The position numbers were made by a program, and so were the translations under genes. From the NCBI GenBank assembly GCA_965644295.1, contig CBFFRP010000449.1:1-60380 (forward strand): 60,380 nt of DNA, written 5' to 3'. The notes beneath the pieces were generated by a model. That model was not told where the DNA came from. It did not search any database and saw only the letters and a program-made list of their open reading frames with translations. Position 1 is the stretch's first letter. The number at the start of each line of letters is the position of its first letter. Shown piece after piece: positions 46,610-58,629 of the stretch. The DNA is from Paraphysomonas bandaiensis. Its lineage: Eukaryota > Chrysophyceae.

Positions 46610-47770
46610 TGTACTGAGTTTTCCAGTGGCTACTGACCTCACATTCGGACATCTAGCAACGGCAAATTATAGACACTGCATTTTTGACAGTTATTGTGGC
46701 CCCTTTGGCTACTTTCCACGACAGGACTAGTCCTGCTGTTTAATGGTAGAAGTTACACTTCTTGTTGGGTATACACAGGATGTTACCTATGGGGCAAGCA
46801 AGTCTTCCCTGGATTCCACAGTATGTGTCTGCTGTGATGCATTCTTTGTTGCAAGTTCTGACATATACTATCTGCGACCCTGAGTTCATATACGTTGTGT
46901 TTAAAAATCTTAGTATGACACAGGCATGTGCTCTACATTGTGCGTTTTTTATTGATAGTGGTGGTCTAGGCGGACGAGCTTGGAATTACTGCATTAGCGA
47001 GTACTGTGTATATCTGTATACACTGGCAGCTTTTCGTGGTGAAGCATTGTGGAGTATACTTGATTATAAATGTCCTTACTGTTATTACGATATACTTAAG
47101 TATGGAACAACAATAATGTAAATCGTAAATTTGCTAGTTTCAAAGTAATCATCATTGTATAAGAATAGGCATTAGACCCTTGTAATCTCATCCGTGTACC
47201 TTTTTCTTGTCTCAGGTGGACTTCTTTCACTCACAACATCTATTAAAGTTTCTATCACAATGTCAAGTACCGACATCATAACGTAATGTTACTGATTCAC
47301 TTTTCAAGAGCTTTATCATACTATACCAAGCATTCCACATTGGCTGTTAGTAGTTAGTGGTGAATTTCTTATTAGCGATTGGCGTGAAAGAGTCAGAACA
47401 TTGGCTGTTGAACACTCGATAGCTGAAATCAAAATGGTATTATCAATAATCAACTGACTACTATTTACACATCCTATAAAAAAAATGTTAATATAATAAG
47501 GGCTAGTCTTTAATCTGGCCTACACTACATAGTACTACGTACTACACAATATATTGTTCTCTATCATCCCTCACGCAAATAGGTAAAGGTAAAACTAATT
47601 GGTTTTATATGGACCTATTTAATTATGTTATGTAAGCTCTCTACAAACTACATACCGGCTTGCACTTCACATACACACGACTTTACGCAACAAGAAGACA
47701 TTGAGATAGAAACAAAATACACAACCAAAAATATTCACACCCAAGCATTAAAACAAATATACAAGAATCC
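46610..47770. other. Convergent intergenic stretch
   Basis: This spacer lies between the 3' ends of the ARM gene and the WD40 gene. A short match to the 5' end of the dispersed repeat (GTGGTGAATTTCTTATTAGC) lies near 47353-47400. Frames such as 46762-47121 lack credible content. Confidence 0.5.
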
Positions 47771-49462
47771 TCACTGCCCCTTATCAATATTACTGCTTTG
47801 CCTAGATGGAAAGAGTGCAGGTAACAAGTTTTTAAAAGAATCTAGCGTACTGCTTCTACTTATTTGCCGGCTTACAGATTTCTCAATAGGTACTACTGGG
47901 AGAGATTCTGGCTCTTCTAGGGCAATATTTCTCAAAGCATCACTTTGGCGTGCTTTCAATTCTTCCTCCATACGTACGAAACATTTGTTCGTGCGAACCA
48001 AACGGGTCGTCGCAATCCTTGCCACAAAATCACGCACGTCATCGATATCTTGCAGCATATTTTCCTTCAGTGCCTCCTTAAGTATCTTAGCAATTGCAGT
48101 GTCAGTTTTCGGAGATATGGCGTCTTCATACCGTGAAGCAATATCTTGAATATAATGCAGCACATATTTCGTAAACAGCATTGCTGTAGATATGGTCTCT
48201 GTCTTTAACACATGTATCAGCTTCTGAGTCATGACGTCACTAAAACTGGAAACGATACCAATAAACTGTTTTCTTTCATACAAACTAACATTAGGCAAAT
48301 TTTCCTCCATTGCAAGTAGTCGGGAAATCATATTCTGCACCTCATACAGGGAAGCCTTCTGGAAGAAAGTAAATGACTTATTTAGCTCCACTGGAATAAT
48401 TCGTACTGGCTCTTTGCGGGCCCTCTGCACACGATCTTGGACAGATTCAACAACCTCTTCCTCATCCTCCTCGTAAGCCATTAGCTCCTTTATAAATTTT
48501 CCACTGGAAATATTCCAGAGTCGGCAAGTAAAGTCATTGCTACCAGAAACCAGTGTAGTGCCATTGACAGCTACACTTGTGACGACACTTGTGTGTCCCT
48601 TTAAGACATGACGCATCCTACCGCTACTGACTTCCCACACCCGGCAGGTGGTGTCTGCACTACAGGTTACAGCTAAGCTGTCATCGCTTGAAAATGTCAC
48701 ACCCGTAACTACATCGGTGTGCCCAACAAGAGTGTTCAGAACCGATCGCGTAGAAGCATTCCATAAAATGCACTGCTCGTCCTTACCCCCAGATCCCACA
48801 TATATACTGTTGTGCGAAAAGTTTACTGCAGCGACGTATCCTGTGTGCATTTCAAATGTATGAACTAGCTCGCCAGATTCGGCATCCCATAATATGCAGG
48901 TTGTATCCTGGCTACAAGACACTATATACCGATTGTCCGGAGATATCGCAACAGCTCTAACCCAGCCACTATGACCTTCCAGTATACTTCGCAATTCCCC
49001 AGTTTCATATGTCCATACTCTACATGTATTATCCCAGCTACCAGTCACAACCAGAGACCCATCTGAAGATAGTGCAACCGAAGATATATTCTCTGGGTGC
49101 CCACATATAGTGCGCACATTTTCGCCAGTAGACGCATACCAAACTCTGCAGGTCTTATCTTCACCACACGATAGAATGGTATTGTTATCGGCAGAGAGGC
49201 AGATTGAGGTCACTGGTCCGGTGTGTCCCTCCAGGATCAAAGTGGGAATACCCGTGTCTGTACTCCATATTCGACAAGTAGCATCAGCACTGGCTGATAT
49301 AACTGTCGATCCATCAGATGACACAGAGACAGAGGTAACAAAGGAAGAGTGGCCTTTGAGTTGTTTGGGAGGTCGTGTGTATGCAAATTCGTCAAAAAAA
49401 CCCGAATCAAAACTGGGTAATTGTGAAAATTTTTTGGGAACAATCTTCGTCTTAGGCACCAT
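47771..49462 (-). CDS. Seven-WD40-repeat protein with helical C-terminal extension
   Basis: One exon encodes 563 residues. Seven WD repeats fill about residues 35-330, each with the GH...S/D...WD-like frame (for example SADATCRIWSTDTG, GEDKTCRVWYASTG, SWDNTCRVWTYETG, SQDTTCILWDAESG, GKDEQCILWNASTR, SADTTCRVWEVSSG and SNDFTCRLWNISSG). That is a complete single propeller. An acidic linker (YEEDEEEVVE) leads to an about 200-residue helical tail without a known domain. The repeats are unusually alike (D-x-T-C-R-W), suggesting recent expansion or strong homogenisation. It is probably a protein-interaction scaffold of unknown complex. Confidence 0.88.
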   Translation of the reverse strand: MVPKTKIVPKKFSQLPSFDSGFFDEFAYTRPPKQLKGHSSFVTSVSVSSDGSTVISASADATCRIWSTDTGIPTLILEGHTGPVTSICLSADNNTILSCGEDKTCRVWYASTGENVRTICGHPENISSVALSSDGSLVVTGSWDNTCRVWTYETGELRSILEGHSGWVRAVAISPDNRYIVSCSQDTTCILWDAESGELVHTFEMHTGYVAAVNFSHNSIYVGSGGKDEQCILWNASTRSVLNTLVGHTDVVTGVTFSSDDSLAVTCSADTTCRVWEVSSGRMRHVLKGHTSVVTSVAVNGTTLVSGSNDFTCRLWNISSGKFIKELMAYEEDEEEVVESVQDRVQRARKEPVRIIPVELNKSFTFFQKASLYEVQNMISRLLAMEENLPNVSLYERKQFIGIVSSFSDVMTQKLIHVLKTETISTAMLFTKYVLHYIQDIASRYEDAISPKTDTAIAKILKEALKENMLQDIDDVRDFVARIATTRLVRTNKCFVRMEEELKARQSDALRNIALEEPESLPVVPIEKSVSRQISRSSTLDSFKNLLPALFPSRQSSNIDKGQ

Positions 49463-50856
49463 TGCAATGGAGGTAATATCCCAGTGATAATACTGCTATA
49501 ATAGGTTGATATACTATGTATGGACGAGGGAGTTATGTATAGAGTGACACGATCATTCTTATGCTGAATAATTCCACTAGATATGCAGTGAATAATACAG
49601 AAGACAAGAAGAGGAGTAGATTATTTCAGATGATTACAGTCCTCTAAATAACTCTGTAGTTCTCTCTTATGGTGATGTTAAGTCTATTAGGTGTGTGTGC
49701 TGTCGTGGTATTGTCTCAGTTGTTAAAACGCAGAACAGAAACTGACAAACAATAACAAAAACTCGAATATTTGAAGGTTTGGTAGTAAAAAATACGTCGA
49801 AAATGTAGATTTTTCAGATCCCCACCTCTAAAAAAAACAGATATCGCTATAAGATTTACTGTAGGGAGCAGGAGTACAGTACACAGCTGTATGATATGTC
49901 CACTTTCACAACAACTCAATCCTTAAGAAGAGAGAGCTATCTGATTAGGGTGACGAGACTATCAATACAATTGCTTTAATAGTGTCAGTGGTGTCATCTT
50001 TGTGTAGTGACTATTTGTGTATTCACATTGTAGTGAATGTCTGATTATTAGCAATAGGCGTGTAAGAGTCAGCACTAATGTACCAGAATAAATTAACAAA
50101 CTAGTGCTTAACTCTGGTATCCTACTATTTGACGCTACGAAAGCTGCTTGTGTGTCACCGCAAGCATCAAGGTGCAAACACTTTCGCTCTCTGTCCATAA
50201 GGTGAACAGCCTGAATACTTGACTTCAGCAGGCAGTCCAATACCTCAGATGCCTTTGAGGTGGGCCCAATCCCGGATACCTGTTTATTCGTCAAGGCCGA
50301 AAGACGACTACGCAAGCATTTGGCTATGAGTGGGCAGAACAATATCTGCTGGCTATATATGGGGCTCGTGTTGTTTCCGGGAGAAATTGCCTATTTATCG
50401 CTACCTTGTCGTGACAGTGAACTCAGGTCACTCCCTAGAAGGGCAAGAAACAGACTCAAACTATCAATATTTAAAAGCAAAAATAGGGGTAGTATGCAAT
50501 TGCGAATAACGTTTGTCGATTAATGTAAAAGAGTGCTGTCTGTTGTGTTCATCAAAAAATATTTTGGAAGTCACCGAAACTACCATTTATGTTGAAATGT
50601 ATTGTTCACAATTACTGCAACACTTTTCAATGCCTCCTGCAATTCATATTACAATATAGTGAGAATACAATTGATCTATTGGTGTACTTATGTACGCGAC
50701 GACTACATGGCGCACATGCATGTTACAACTAAGAACGTGATGTACAATTTACAAGAGCTTAACCTGTAGTACATTTTTAATGTGAGAGTTTGACATACTG
50801 AAATAAATAATTAATCACCAGTAACACGATTCGGGTAAAAATAACGAATACATATA
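49463..50856. other. Intergenic stretch containing dispersed repeat copy D
   Basis: This spacer lies between the TFIIIC90-like 3' end and the WD40 gene 5' end. It holds copy D at about 50010-50395. The open frames here (49962-50342 minus, 50260-50523 plus) run through the repeat and are not host genes. Confidence 0.55.
50010..50395 (+). mobile_element. Dispersed repeat, copy D (3' truncated)
   Basis: The text TAGTGAATGTCTGATTATTAGCAATAGGCGTG is followed by CTAGTGCTTAACTCTGGTATCCTACTATTTGACGCTACG, CACCGCAAGCATCAAGGTGC and TGAGTGGGCAGAACAATATC, all in the same order as copies A-C. Similarity ends near GGGAGAAATTGCC, before the GTCCGACTTTGTT end block, so this copy is truncated. No clear target-site duplication. 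Confidence 0.85.
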
Positions 50857-53647
50857 TTAAATTATTTCAAGCAGAAGAGCACAAAAGAAACACATGTCAA
50901 AATTCGCATCAAGACATGCTAACCACAGAAATTCGTTGCTGTACACTTCCGGGCTATATTGACTTACACAGGAACAGCTAGGACACGCTCGAGGATTTAC
51001 TGTACTTTCAGAAAGATCTATTGGAGAGAAAGTGTATGTACAGATTTCTGTTTCTAGTGTGCATACAGTGCACGCCACCCGAGCAGGACAAGATTCGGGT
51101 ACACCGATTGCAGATCCACACCCTGCGCATTCTGTTCCGAATCCATTCTTTTCATTGCTGTAGTATAACATAAGATATTTCTCGGCATATTTCTTCGTTC
51201 GTAGGGCAGTGGTTCCAACGCGACATGCATCCACCTCAGAATATATGCGCCTGGAGTCGGTGGTAGAAGCGTTCTCGGGATCGTTCTTTTTAGCAGATAA
51301 TTCACAGATGTGATACAAAAACTGACTCGCAAAATAAATAGTCCGCAATTCTCGCAATGAAGGTACTGGAAGACCGCGTGCCCAGGCGCTCATAATATCG
51401 CTTGTATATTCGCTTTCTCTGTCAGAAGCTCGAGACTCAAATACTTCGACTTGGAAGTGAAACCGCGCACTGAAATTCAAATACATACATTAATTTCAGA
51501 TAGTAGATATCAATCCACGTTGTACCTGTGGATTAAGTTTTCAGCCCATGATGCTTTCATACATAGCTGAAGTGTCCATAATAAGCTGAGAAATGGCTCT
51601 TGTATTTCCACTCCTGTCGACCTATGGACAGCCAGAATAGTGCCAGCAACACATTGCCAAAGTCTAAATTTTGATCGTCTCCCATCTTCATCTACGCAAA
51701 TCATATTTTTAATAAAAAATGCAATTCATACTTTATCACAACCTGCGGGTATCTTGAGAAATGAATCATGATCCGTAAGAGCGCTAAAACTGCTATCTAG
51801 CCCTGCACTGACTGCAATTGCGGCCGTATGGAACGTCTGCATCAAAAGTGTTAACCTTTCAATTTCAAATTCCTCAGTTGACTGCACTATATCAATTGTC
51901 GCTTCATTAGTTCCACTATCATCGTAGTCTTCATCCACTTCACACATTTCGGTAGATTGTCGCTTTATTTGTCCTGTCTGGGACAGCTCATCCATACATA
52001 GAAGAAGGTATAGGTGAAGCGAGGATAAAGACACAAACTGGAGATATCTTTCCCGAGAAATAAATAATAGCACTCGTTGTATAGTACCTACGTCAACTAG
52101 GTGAGATGGTCGGGTAGGTGGACATAGACCACAGGTCAATGCGTGTACTTTGTGGTTTCCATACATAGATTTACTTTTTATGGTGGTGTCGTGTATTGTC
52201 CCGAAAACTAGTCCAAAAGGATCCACGCAAAGCCCAGCGTAAAACAGACTATTCGAAATTACAGTGCCAGTACTCGTTACGCGCATCAGACTAGAGTTTT
52301 CAACTGGTTCACACTTCCATGCTTTCACATTTCCATCAAATGATGCGGTTAGCATCGCTACTGAACTGCTATTACTACAGTCGTAATCGAATGACGAGGG
52401 ACATGGTGGTACAAAACTAATGCCAGAAACGCAATCATAATGACAGACACATTCGATACTCTCGATAGTGACATCACTGCTACTGCTGTTGGTTGTGGTA
52501 CTGTCAGATGCAGTGCTATGCTTATGAACATAGCATCTGCAATCAGATTGTACAGCCAGGAGGCTGGTATCTGGGTCCAACGCCCTGCTCAGTACACGCT
52601 CGACTGGAGATGACTTGCTCTGTGTCACCCATCGCCACACGAGATTCAAGCAGACCGAATCTGACAAACTAAGGGACAAATCAAGAATAGTTCCGTCAGA
52701 TAGGCCCACCACAAGACCGCTGGGTGTACGCAGTGTACCCTCACGACCAAGACTTGTGTTGGCATCATTCCAAGCAACAGAGCAGATGTAGGACGTCGTG
52801 AATTCAGTGGAAAGAAGACTTCCTATAGATGCAGTACATAGCAATTTCACACCAGATTGGATCGACCAAATTGCAATCATGTCTGAAGTGGTCGTAACTA
52901 GTAGCGCACATCTCCCTTCGATAACGGAAGGAAGAGTACATAAGCTGGAAAACCACGACATGTACCTGATAATCTGTACACAACGTATCAGACAAAACTT
53001 TAGTGTATATAGTTGCTTGCATAAACAACTTCTAGACACCAACTATAGCAGATACATATATCACCATTCGTGAAACTGGTGGGTCTTGTTGGCTGTTAAG
53101 TGCAGAATACACTTCATTGATATTTGCTATCTGGGAAGCTCCAAAATACATCACTTTACCTCCCACCACGACAGCTTCGCTGCAAGTAGACGTAGATACC
53201 TAACACAGTTGCAATTACATCTCATCGCTTGTAATTGAACAGATATACCTCTACAAGCAGGAGAGTTCCATTGTTGAGTAGCACAGCGAGTATATCTGCA
53301 CCTGTTGCAGATACATGCAAAGGGCTCCAGCAAACAGATCGAAACAACACTGTTGATTGTAGGTCTTCCAGCATATCCTGGTTAGGATACTGTCAGCGAG
53401 TTAAACAGTGCATCAGAGATAAGAAGTAGAGATTTACCTGAATGGAGTAGTCAGCTGTGGATTTAATGGACTGAAACTGAATCCATTTCGGCTTGACAAT
53501 ACACCCATTCCGATAAAGAGAATACGGCTGTATTAAGAGAATAGTATCACATGTGACCACTGCAAAGATTCCACTCAATGACCATTTCACACAGTCAGGA
53601 TATTGTAAAGTTCCAGGGAAGAGTTTAGTTGAAATGATAGTATCCAT
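50857..53647 (-). CDS. TFIIIC 90-kDa-like subunit (GTF3C4 family)
   Basis: Six exons join in frame: 53647-53438, 53377-53249, 53199-53065, 52973-51743, 51691-51526 and 51469-50857. The introns are 49-91 nt and the product is 827 residues, against about 820 for human GTF3C4. The N terminus has the TFIIIC-delta pattern: YPDCVKWSLSGIFAVVTCDT followed by an ILL strand, then FRSVCWSPLHVSATGADILA and VLLNNGTLLLVE. A WD40-like propeller continues through about residue 560. The C terminus has CAGCGSAIG, CTVCTLETEIC and CPSCSCVSQ, a zinc-ribbon-like Cys set as in zf-TFIIIC. TFIIIC binds internal promoters of tRNA genes and recruits TFIIIB for Pol III. Family assignment rests on pattern and length, not alignment. 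Confidence 0.7.
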
Positions 53648-54032
53648 TAATAATATCTATTTATGTATGTATTGACTATAGATGTATACATACATGCATA
53701 TGTTAAAGATCAGTATATCATCATCTCAATCATAGAGGATGAAGTCGAAGTATTTTGTGTTAATACTAAACTTCGTTTTCAGATCACTTTGCTGTCCTTG
53801 CTATGTACTGGTCGTATGATACACTATGATAGGGAGTGGAAGGTATACCACAAATACCGTCCCTTGTGTTAAAAAATCGATTGTTGTATACGATATATTT
53901 CATACATTAGACACATACATGTATATAGTAGTATAGTACACCCATCCAGTGTAAGTGTGATATGCATGATTGTTTAGAATAGCCAAATATAATCTCGTGA
54001 GTTAGATTTCTATCACAACAATTCCTGAGATC
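53648..54032. promoter_or_regulatory. Divergent promoter region, TFIIIC90-like / MFS transporter
   Basis: This 385-bp AT-rich spacer separates two start codons facing apart, so both promoters lie here. Short TATGTATG/ATACATAC steps occur near 53660-53700 and 53910-53930. No gene. Confidence 0.5.
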
Positions 54033-55911
54033 ATGATAGCTGATTCCGAGTATATATTCTTTATTGCCTATGGGGTGTTGTGTGTAGTAGTATGTCTGGC
54101 TCTTATAAAAGTACAGAGTACGGAGACTCTGACTATAACAACAACTGAATTCAAAATATTTCAAACTAATTTCCTACTTGGATATATGACAGTTATATTG
54201 GGAGAAGTGTTATGTGTAGCATCATTTTTCTATGTCTTGACCAGCTTGGATTTAACTTTAGGGCAGATAACCAAACTGTTCATTGTATCCGCCACATCGT
54301 CGACTTTATTCGGAGTACTGTCTGAAATTGTCGACATTGGCTCGAGAAGAGACAAATGCATTTTAAGTGCAATTTTATATGCGATTGCTACATTTAGTCT
54401 GTTTTCTGGAGGACATTTCGAGATACTGATGCTTGGAAGAGTTGTATACGGCGGTGGCAATGTATTGCTACATTCTGCGTTTGATGCCTACATGGTTCAC
54501 GAACACACCACTCAAGGATTTCCGGATGATTGGTTGCTACATACGTTTGGTCGTCTTGCGCACTCCATGACTATTGTTGCTATTATTGCTGGTCCGCCTA
54601 CTGAGCTTTTTTAATCTGGAGGATAATTTTTTTCATGGTTTAGGTATACTTGGACAAGCGTCATCCGCGCTCTTTGGCCCTTTCGGATGCGTGGGGTTGA
54701 GCTGCCTTCTATTTATTGGTATTGCATTATTTATAGGTGTTAAGTGGAACAAAGATGTATCCAGTTCAAGGTTCATGCTATCCGGATTCACGTACTCCCT
54801 CGGACAGATGGCAAGGTGAGCATCCAGTGGTCGTCTACTATTTAGCTGACCTCAACGTTGTTTTCTCTACTAGGGCAATGAGGAGTAACACTCAAGTAGT
54901 CTTAGTAGTGGGGCTTTCTACCTGTGCAGAGGCAGCAATCCTAGTCTTTTCTTTCTACTGGGCCCCTTGGATCGCCGGTACTTTCACTTCTTCCGCACTC
55001 GCATCTGCTGCCCCTGTGAGTGTTTTGGTTGACACAAGCGCTGGTACTAGTACAGAGCCTGTCAGTGGATCAGGAGTTGCAGCTGGGGCAGATGGGTCTA
55101 CAGCAGAGGAATTAGCTGGAGCAGAAACCACTCATCTGATGGCCGCTGCATCCACAGTACCTTTCATTCTCATATACTCCACCCTCATGATGAGCGCTAT
55201 GTTAGGTATCATAATTGATACTAGTCATGGTTATACTGTATGTGAATGCATTGTTTGAAACATTGTTTTTGTAAACATGTAACTGCGAATACGTGGATAT
55301 TTATCCTTTATGTATATACTTTTAGGAAACTACCTCTACACCCTCGCCAATCCCCGGTATGGCAATGATATTATCTTCCAAGCATTGCTGGCGACTGCTG
55401 CTGGTGCATTTTTTATTAGTGCGATAGTGCAGACCCCCGAGTTGGTATTCCTTGCCTCTATATGTGTGCAGGTATGCTCTGGTGGGTACTGGCCAAGCAT
55501 AGGGTATCTCAGGGGCCGCTACTTCCTTCCTGAGATACGAGGAGTCACAGTCGCCTTGATCAGGTGTGTTGATAATATTTGAGCCAATTGGCATGTGGTG
55601 TTATTAAACATGTAGCCTACCTATTGATCAGTAGTTGTCATGATGGCGTGACTAATTTATGTGCGATGGTGCTTGTATAATCAGGGTCCTGTCCTTGTGT
55701 ATCGTTGTGGCCATTCTCTGGATGTTCCACGAGAGCTATTTTATGGTGTTGATGATGTGCAGTGCACTAAACGCTGTGGCAATGTATCTACAGTTCACTA
55801 TTTCTCAGGTGTGTTAGTTCTGTGTAAAATGATTACTCTAAAATATTGTGTTTACAGGCTGAACTCAAATCGGAGGCAAATGATATTTTGGATGATAATG
55901 CCGACGCTTGA
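54033..55911 (+). CDS. MFS transporter of the molybdate-anion transporter (MFSD5/MOT2) family
   Basis: Exons 54033-54591, 54644-54815, 54874-55205, 55326-55563, 55685-55808 and 55858-55911 join in frame to 492 residues; introns are 49-121 nt. About 11-12 hydrophobic segments are present. Family motifs include the first loop (FGVLSEIVDIGSRRDKC), then ILMLGRVVYGGGNVLLHSAF, DAYMVHEHTTQGFPDDWL and the late GGYWPSIGYLRGRYFLPEIR. These match MFSD5/MOT2, which carry molybdate in algae. The loop between the two halves (about residues 300-345) is Ala/Ser/Gly-rich. The C terminus is short and acidic. Molybdate as substrate is inferred from the family. Confidence 0.88.
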
Positions 55912-56752
55912 TCGATATCCTATTGGGTAGCTATGTGAAGCGTAGTATTATGTAAGTACTAGCTAGGCAGTATTGTTGCAATTGCATGGTGCTAATGGTA
56001 TTCGTTTCTCATTCTGTTAAGTATAATTAGATATTTTATGTTACACTTAAGCATCGAAGCATCGAATATATGTGTTACAGTACGCAACTCCGATCAACCT
56101 AGCTTTGGTTAATCAATACATTATTTTTCTAACTGATATCCAAATTCGTCACAGATGACATGAATAGTATTTTAACTTAGCTCATCATATCTTTTCGGCA
56201 TTCTTGAATCTGCCAAAGTAAAAATGCTGTGTATATACTGGTTTAGTTAGCTAAGCAGGGCCCGATAGCAATATAATAGCAATCCAAAATATTTTTCCTG
56301 GCCCTGTATTTAAGTAATGTTATTGTCGTTATAATGGCTTTAGTGTATGTATATATCTGAAAGGATTTACTTCACTTAATCTCAAACTAATACCGCATAG
56401 CTTCCAGTCTGTACTGAGAGCCCGGGTAATTGATTTTGATGGTGCAGATATATTATTGTGTTTACAGAGATAATTTTCATTTTGACAGCGTGAACAGCAT
56501 AAACATCAAGTCAACAGAGTCATTGCTCTCGTGGTTTAGAAAAAATTTTGCTCTTTATTAATATGTATAATCTTTATTAATCCAGGAAATAACACTATTC
56601 AGCATGTGGTCATCATCAATCATATAAAGGTCAATTCAAAGCCTTGAACTTTTCCATGATGATAATTCGAACCACGACGTTAGTTTGCCAACTACCAAAT
56701 ATACGACACATAATTCACTATTGACAATACTGCACTGGATCCCCATAACCGG
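55912..56752. other. Convergent intergenic stretch
   Basis: An AT-rich spacer of 841 bp lies between the 3' ends of the MFS transporter and phytochelatin synthase genes. It includes AATAAA-like signals. I see no gene, tRNA or repeat. Confidence 0.6.
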
Positions 56753-57610
56753 CTAACAGCATAGGATGTCATTACATGTGTCATTGCTATTTCTACTGGA
56801 GGATACAATGAAGTATCCTCGAGGAAGACCTGTCTTAGAATCTACAGCCTCCATAGCTGACCATAGAGTTGTAAGAGGCACCCAGTAAGGAGGATACTTG
56901 AACCTCGCTACATCTAATATGAGCACGGAATCCGTATCACGGTTGTATCCCCCAATAGGGCTAAAGTGACCGTCCCCAGTTTGATCCAGCACTTTTCTTG
57001 AGAAATTACAAATGATAAATGCATCACAGGTTGAATTTCTGCAGGAATCAACAACTAAGGAACGAAAACTATCAAGGTTAGTTTTCGGAGCTCTACACGA
57101 GTTAATTTTAACTTGATGGCAAACACCTAGAGCTTCAAAAGCTTGAAAATCCATTCCCTCTGTCCGAATTTTGTCAGATGAATGAGCGCATAGTTTTTCT
57201 GATTCACATAACAACGTCTCCTCGGACACCCAGCGCCATATTCCTTTCCAAGTTCGCTTAGGATCATGATTTAAAGCATTCAACACCATTACCAAGGAAC
57301 TGAGAGAGCAGTAACTGGGTTCTGACTGAGTGACGAACTGTTCTGCCAACGGAAAGTAGCACTCCATATCCCCATCATCAAGAGACTTCTTAAACATAAA
57401 ACGACCCTCTTTAGAAGATAAAGCAATAAGAGTACTAGGAAGCTGTCTGCGATGAAATGTTGTCGAATTCGTACGCCGATACACATTAAAAAGACTACTT
57501 GAAACTAAAAAACGAGCAGTAACATACATCGTTGTTATGAAATGAGCAGAACACCGATACAAGAGAAAGTTACAATAGAGTAGCACCCAACTCAACGGCC
57601 ATGCATGCAA
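56753..57610 (-). CDS. PCS: Phytochelatin synthase (gamma-glutamylcysteine dipeptidyl transpeptidase)
   Basis: One exon encodes 285 residues. The enzyme makes heavy-metal-binding phytochelatins from glutathione, or hydrolyses glutathione conjugates. The papain-like triad is Cys101 (SEPSYCSLSS), His215 (GDGHFSPIGGY) and Asp233 (LILDVARFKYPPYWVPL). RRQLPSTLIALSSKEGR opens the domain. It consists of the catalytic PCS domain only and lacks the Cys-rich C-terminal half of plant enzymes, ending in DILCC. The first about 50 residues are an extension with a hydrophobic stretch (about 6-27), which may be a signal anchor or organelle presequence. An alternative start is Met28. It diverges from the CHAP gene across a long microsatellite. 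Confidence 0.93.
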   Translation of the reverse strand: MHAWPLSWVLLYCNFLLYRCSAHFITTMYVTARFLVSSSLFNVYRRTNSTTFHRRQLPSTLIALSSKEGRFMFKKSLDDGDMECYFPLAEQFVTQSEPSYCSLSSLVMVLNALNHDPKRTWKGIWRWVSEETLLCESEKLCAHSSDKIRTEGMDFQAFEALGVCHQVKINSCRAPKTNLDSFRSLVVDSCRNSTCDAFIICNFSRKVLDQTGDGHFSPIGGYNRDTDSVLILDVARFKYPPYWVPLTTLWSAMEAVDSKTGLPRGYFIVSSSRNSNDTCNDILCC

Positions 57611-57678
57611 TTGTCATGCACGGCCACACTAATGCAAATTGTAATTGTCTCTAACACTTGTAAAACAACACCTCCACA

Positions 57679-58168
57679 CATACATACATACATACATACA
57701 TACATACATACATACATACATACATACATACATACATACATACATACATACATACATACATACATACATACATACATACATACATACATACATACATACA
57801 TACATACATACATACATACATACATACATACATACATACATACATACATACATACATACATACATACATACATACATACATACATACATACATACATACA
57901 TACATACATACATACATACATACATACATACATACATACATACATACATACATACATACATACATACATACATACATACATACATACATACATACATACA
58001 TACATACATACATACATACATACATACATACATACATACATACATACATACATACATACATACATACATACATACATACATACATACATACATACATACA
58101 TACATACATACATACATACATACATACATACATACATACATACATACATACATACATACATACATACA
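57679..58168. repeat. (TACA)n microsatellite, first array
   Basis: About 490 bp of uninterrupted ACAT/TACA tetranucleotides, roughly 122 units. It lies between the divergent phytochelatin synthase and CHAP genes. Frames through it encode only YIHT or CMYV repeats and are not genes. Confidence 0.98.
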
Positions 58169-58196
58169 CCGTACATACACATGCTGCTGTACATCT

Positions 58197-58479
58197 ACAT
58201 ACATACATACATACATACATACATACATACATACATACATACATACATACATACATACATACATACATACATACATACATACATACATACATACATACAT
58301 ACATACATACATACATACATACATACATACATACATACATACATACATACATACATACATACATACATACATACATACATACATACATACATACATACAT
58401 ACATACATACATACATACATACATACATACATACATACATACATACATACATACATACATACATACATACATACATACA
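58197..58479. repeat. (TACA)n microsatellite, second array
   Basis: About 283 bp, roughly 70 units. Each of the two arrays is followed by the same 36-bp cap, which begins CACCGTACATACACATGCTG (58167-58202 and 58478-58513). The array plus its cap therefore looks duplicated as a block. Confidence 0.97.
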
Positions 58480-58629
58480 CCGTACATACACATGCTGCTG
58501 TACATCTACATACGGATATATCTCAAATACGTGAAGTATGTGTATATCAGTCAGTTATTGGTATATCTCCACACATCCCACACTATAAGTCGACTCTTCC
58601 ACGATATATATTCTATCTTGTCCTTAGTC

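Noticed and set aside
57679-58479. Possible CRISPR-like regular array
   Set aside because: It is a pure tetranucleotide repeat with no spacers, in a eukaryotic genome.
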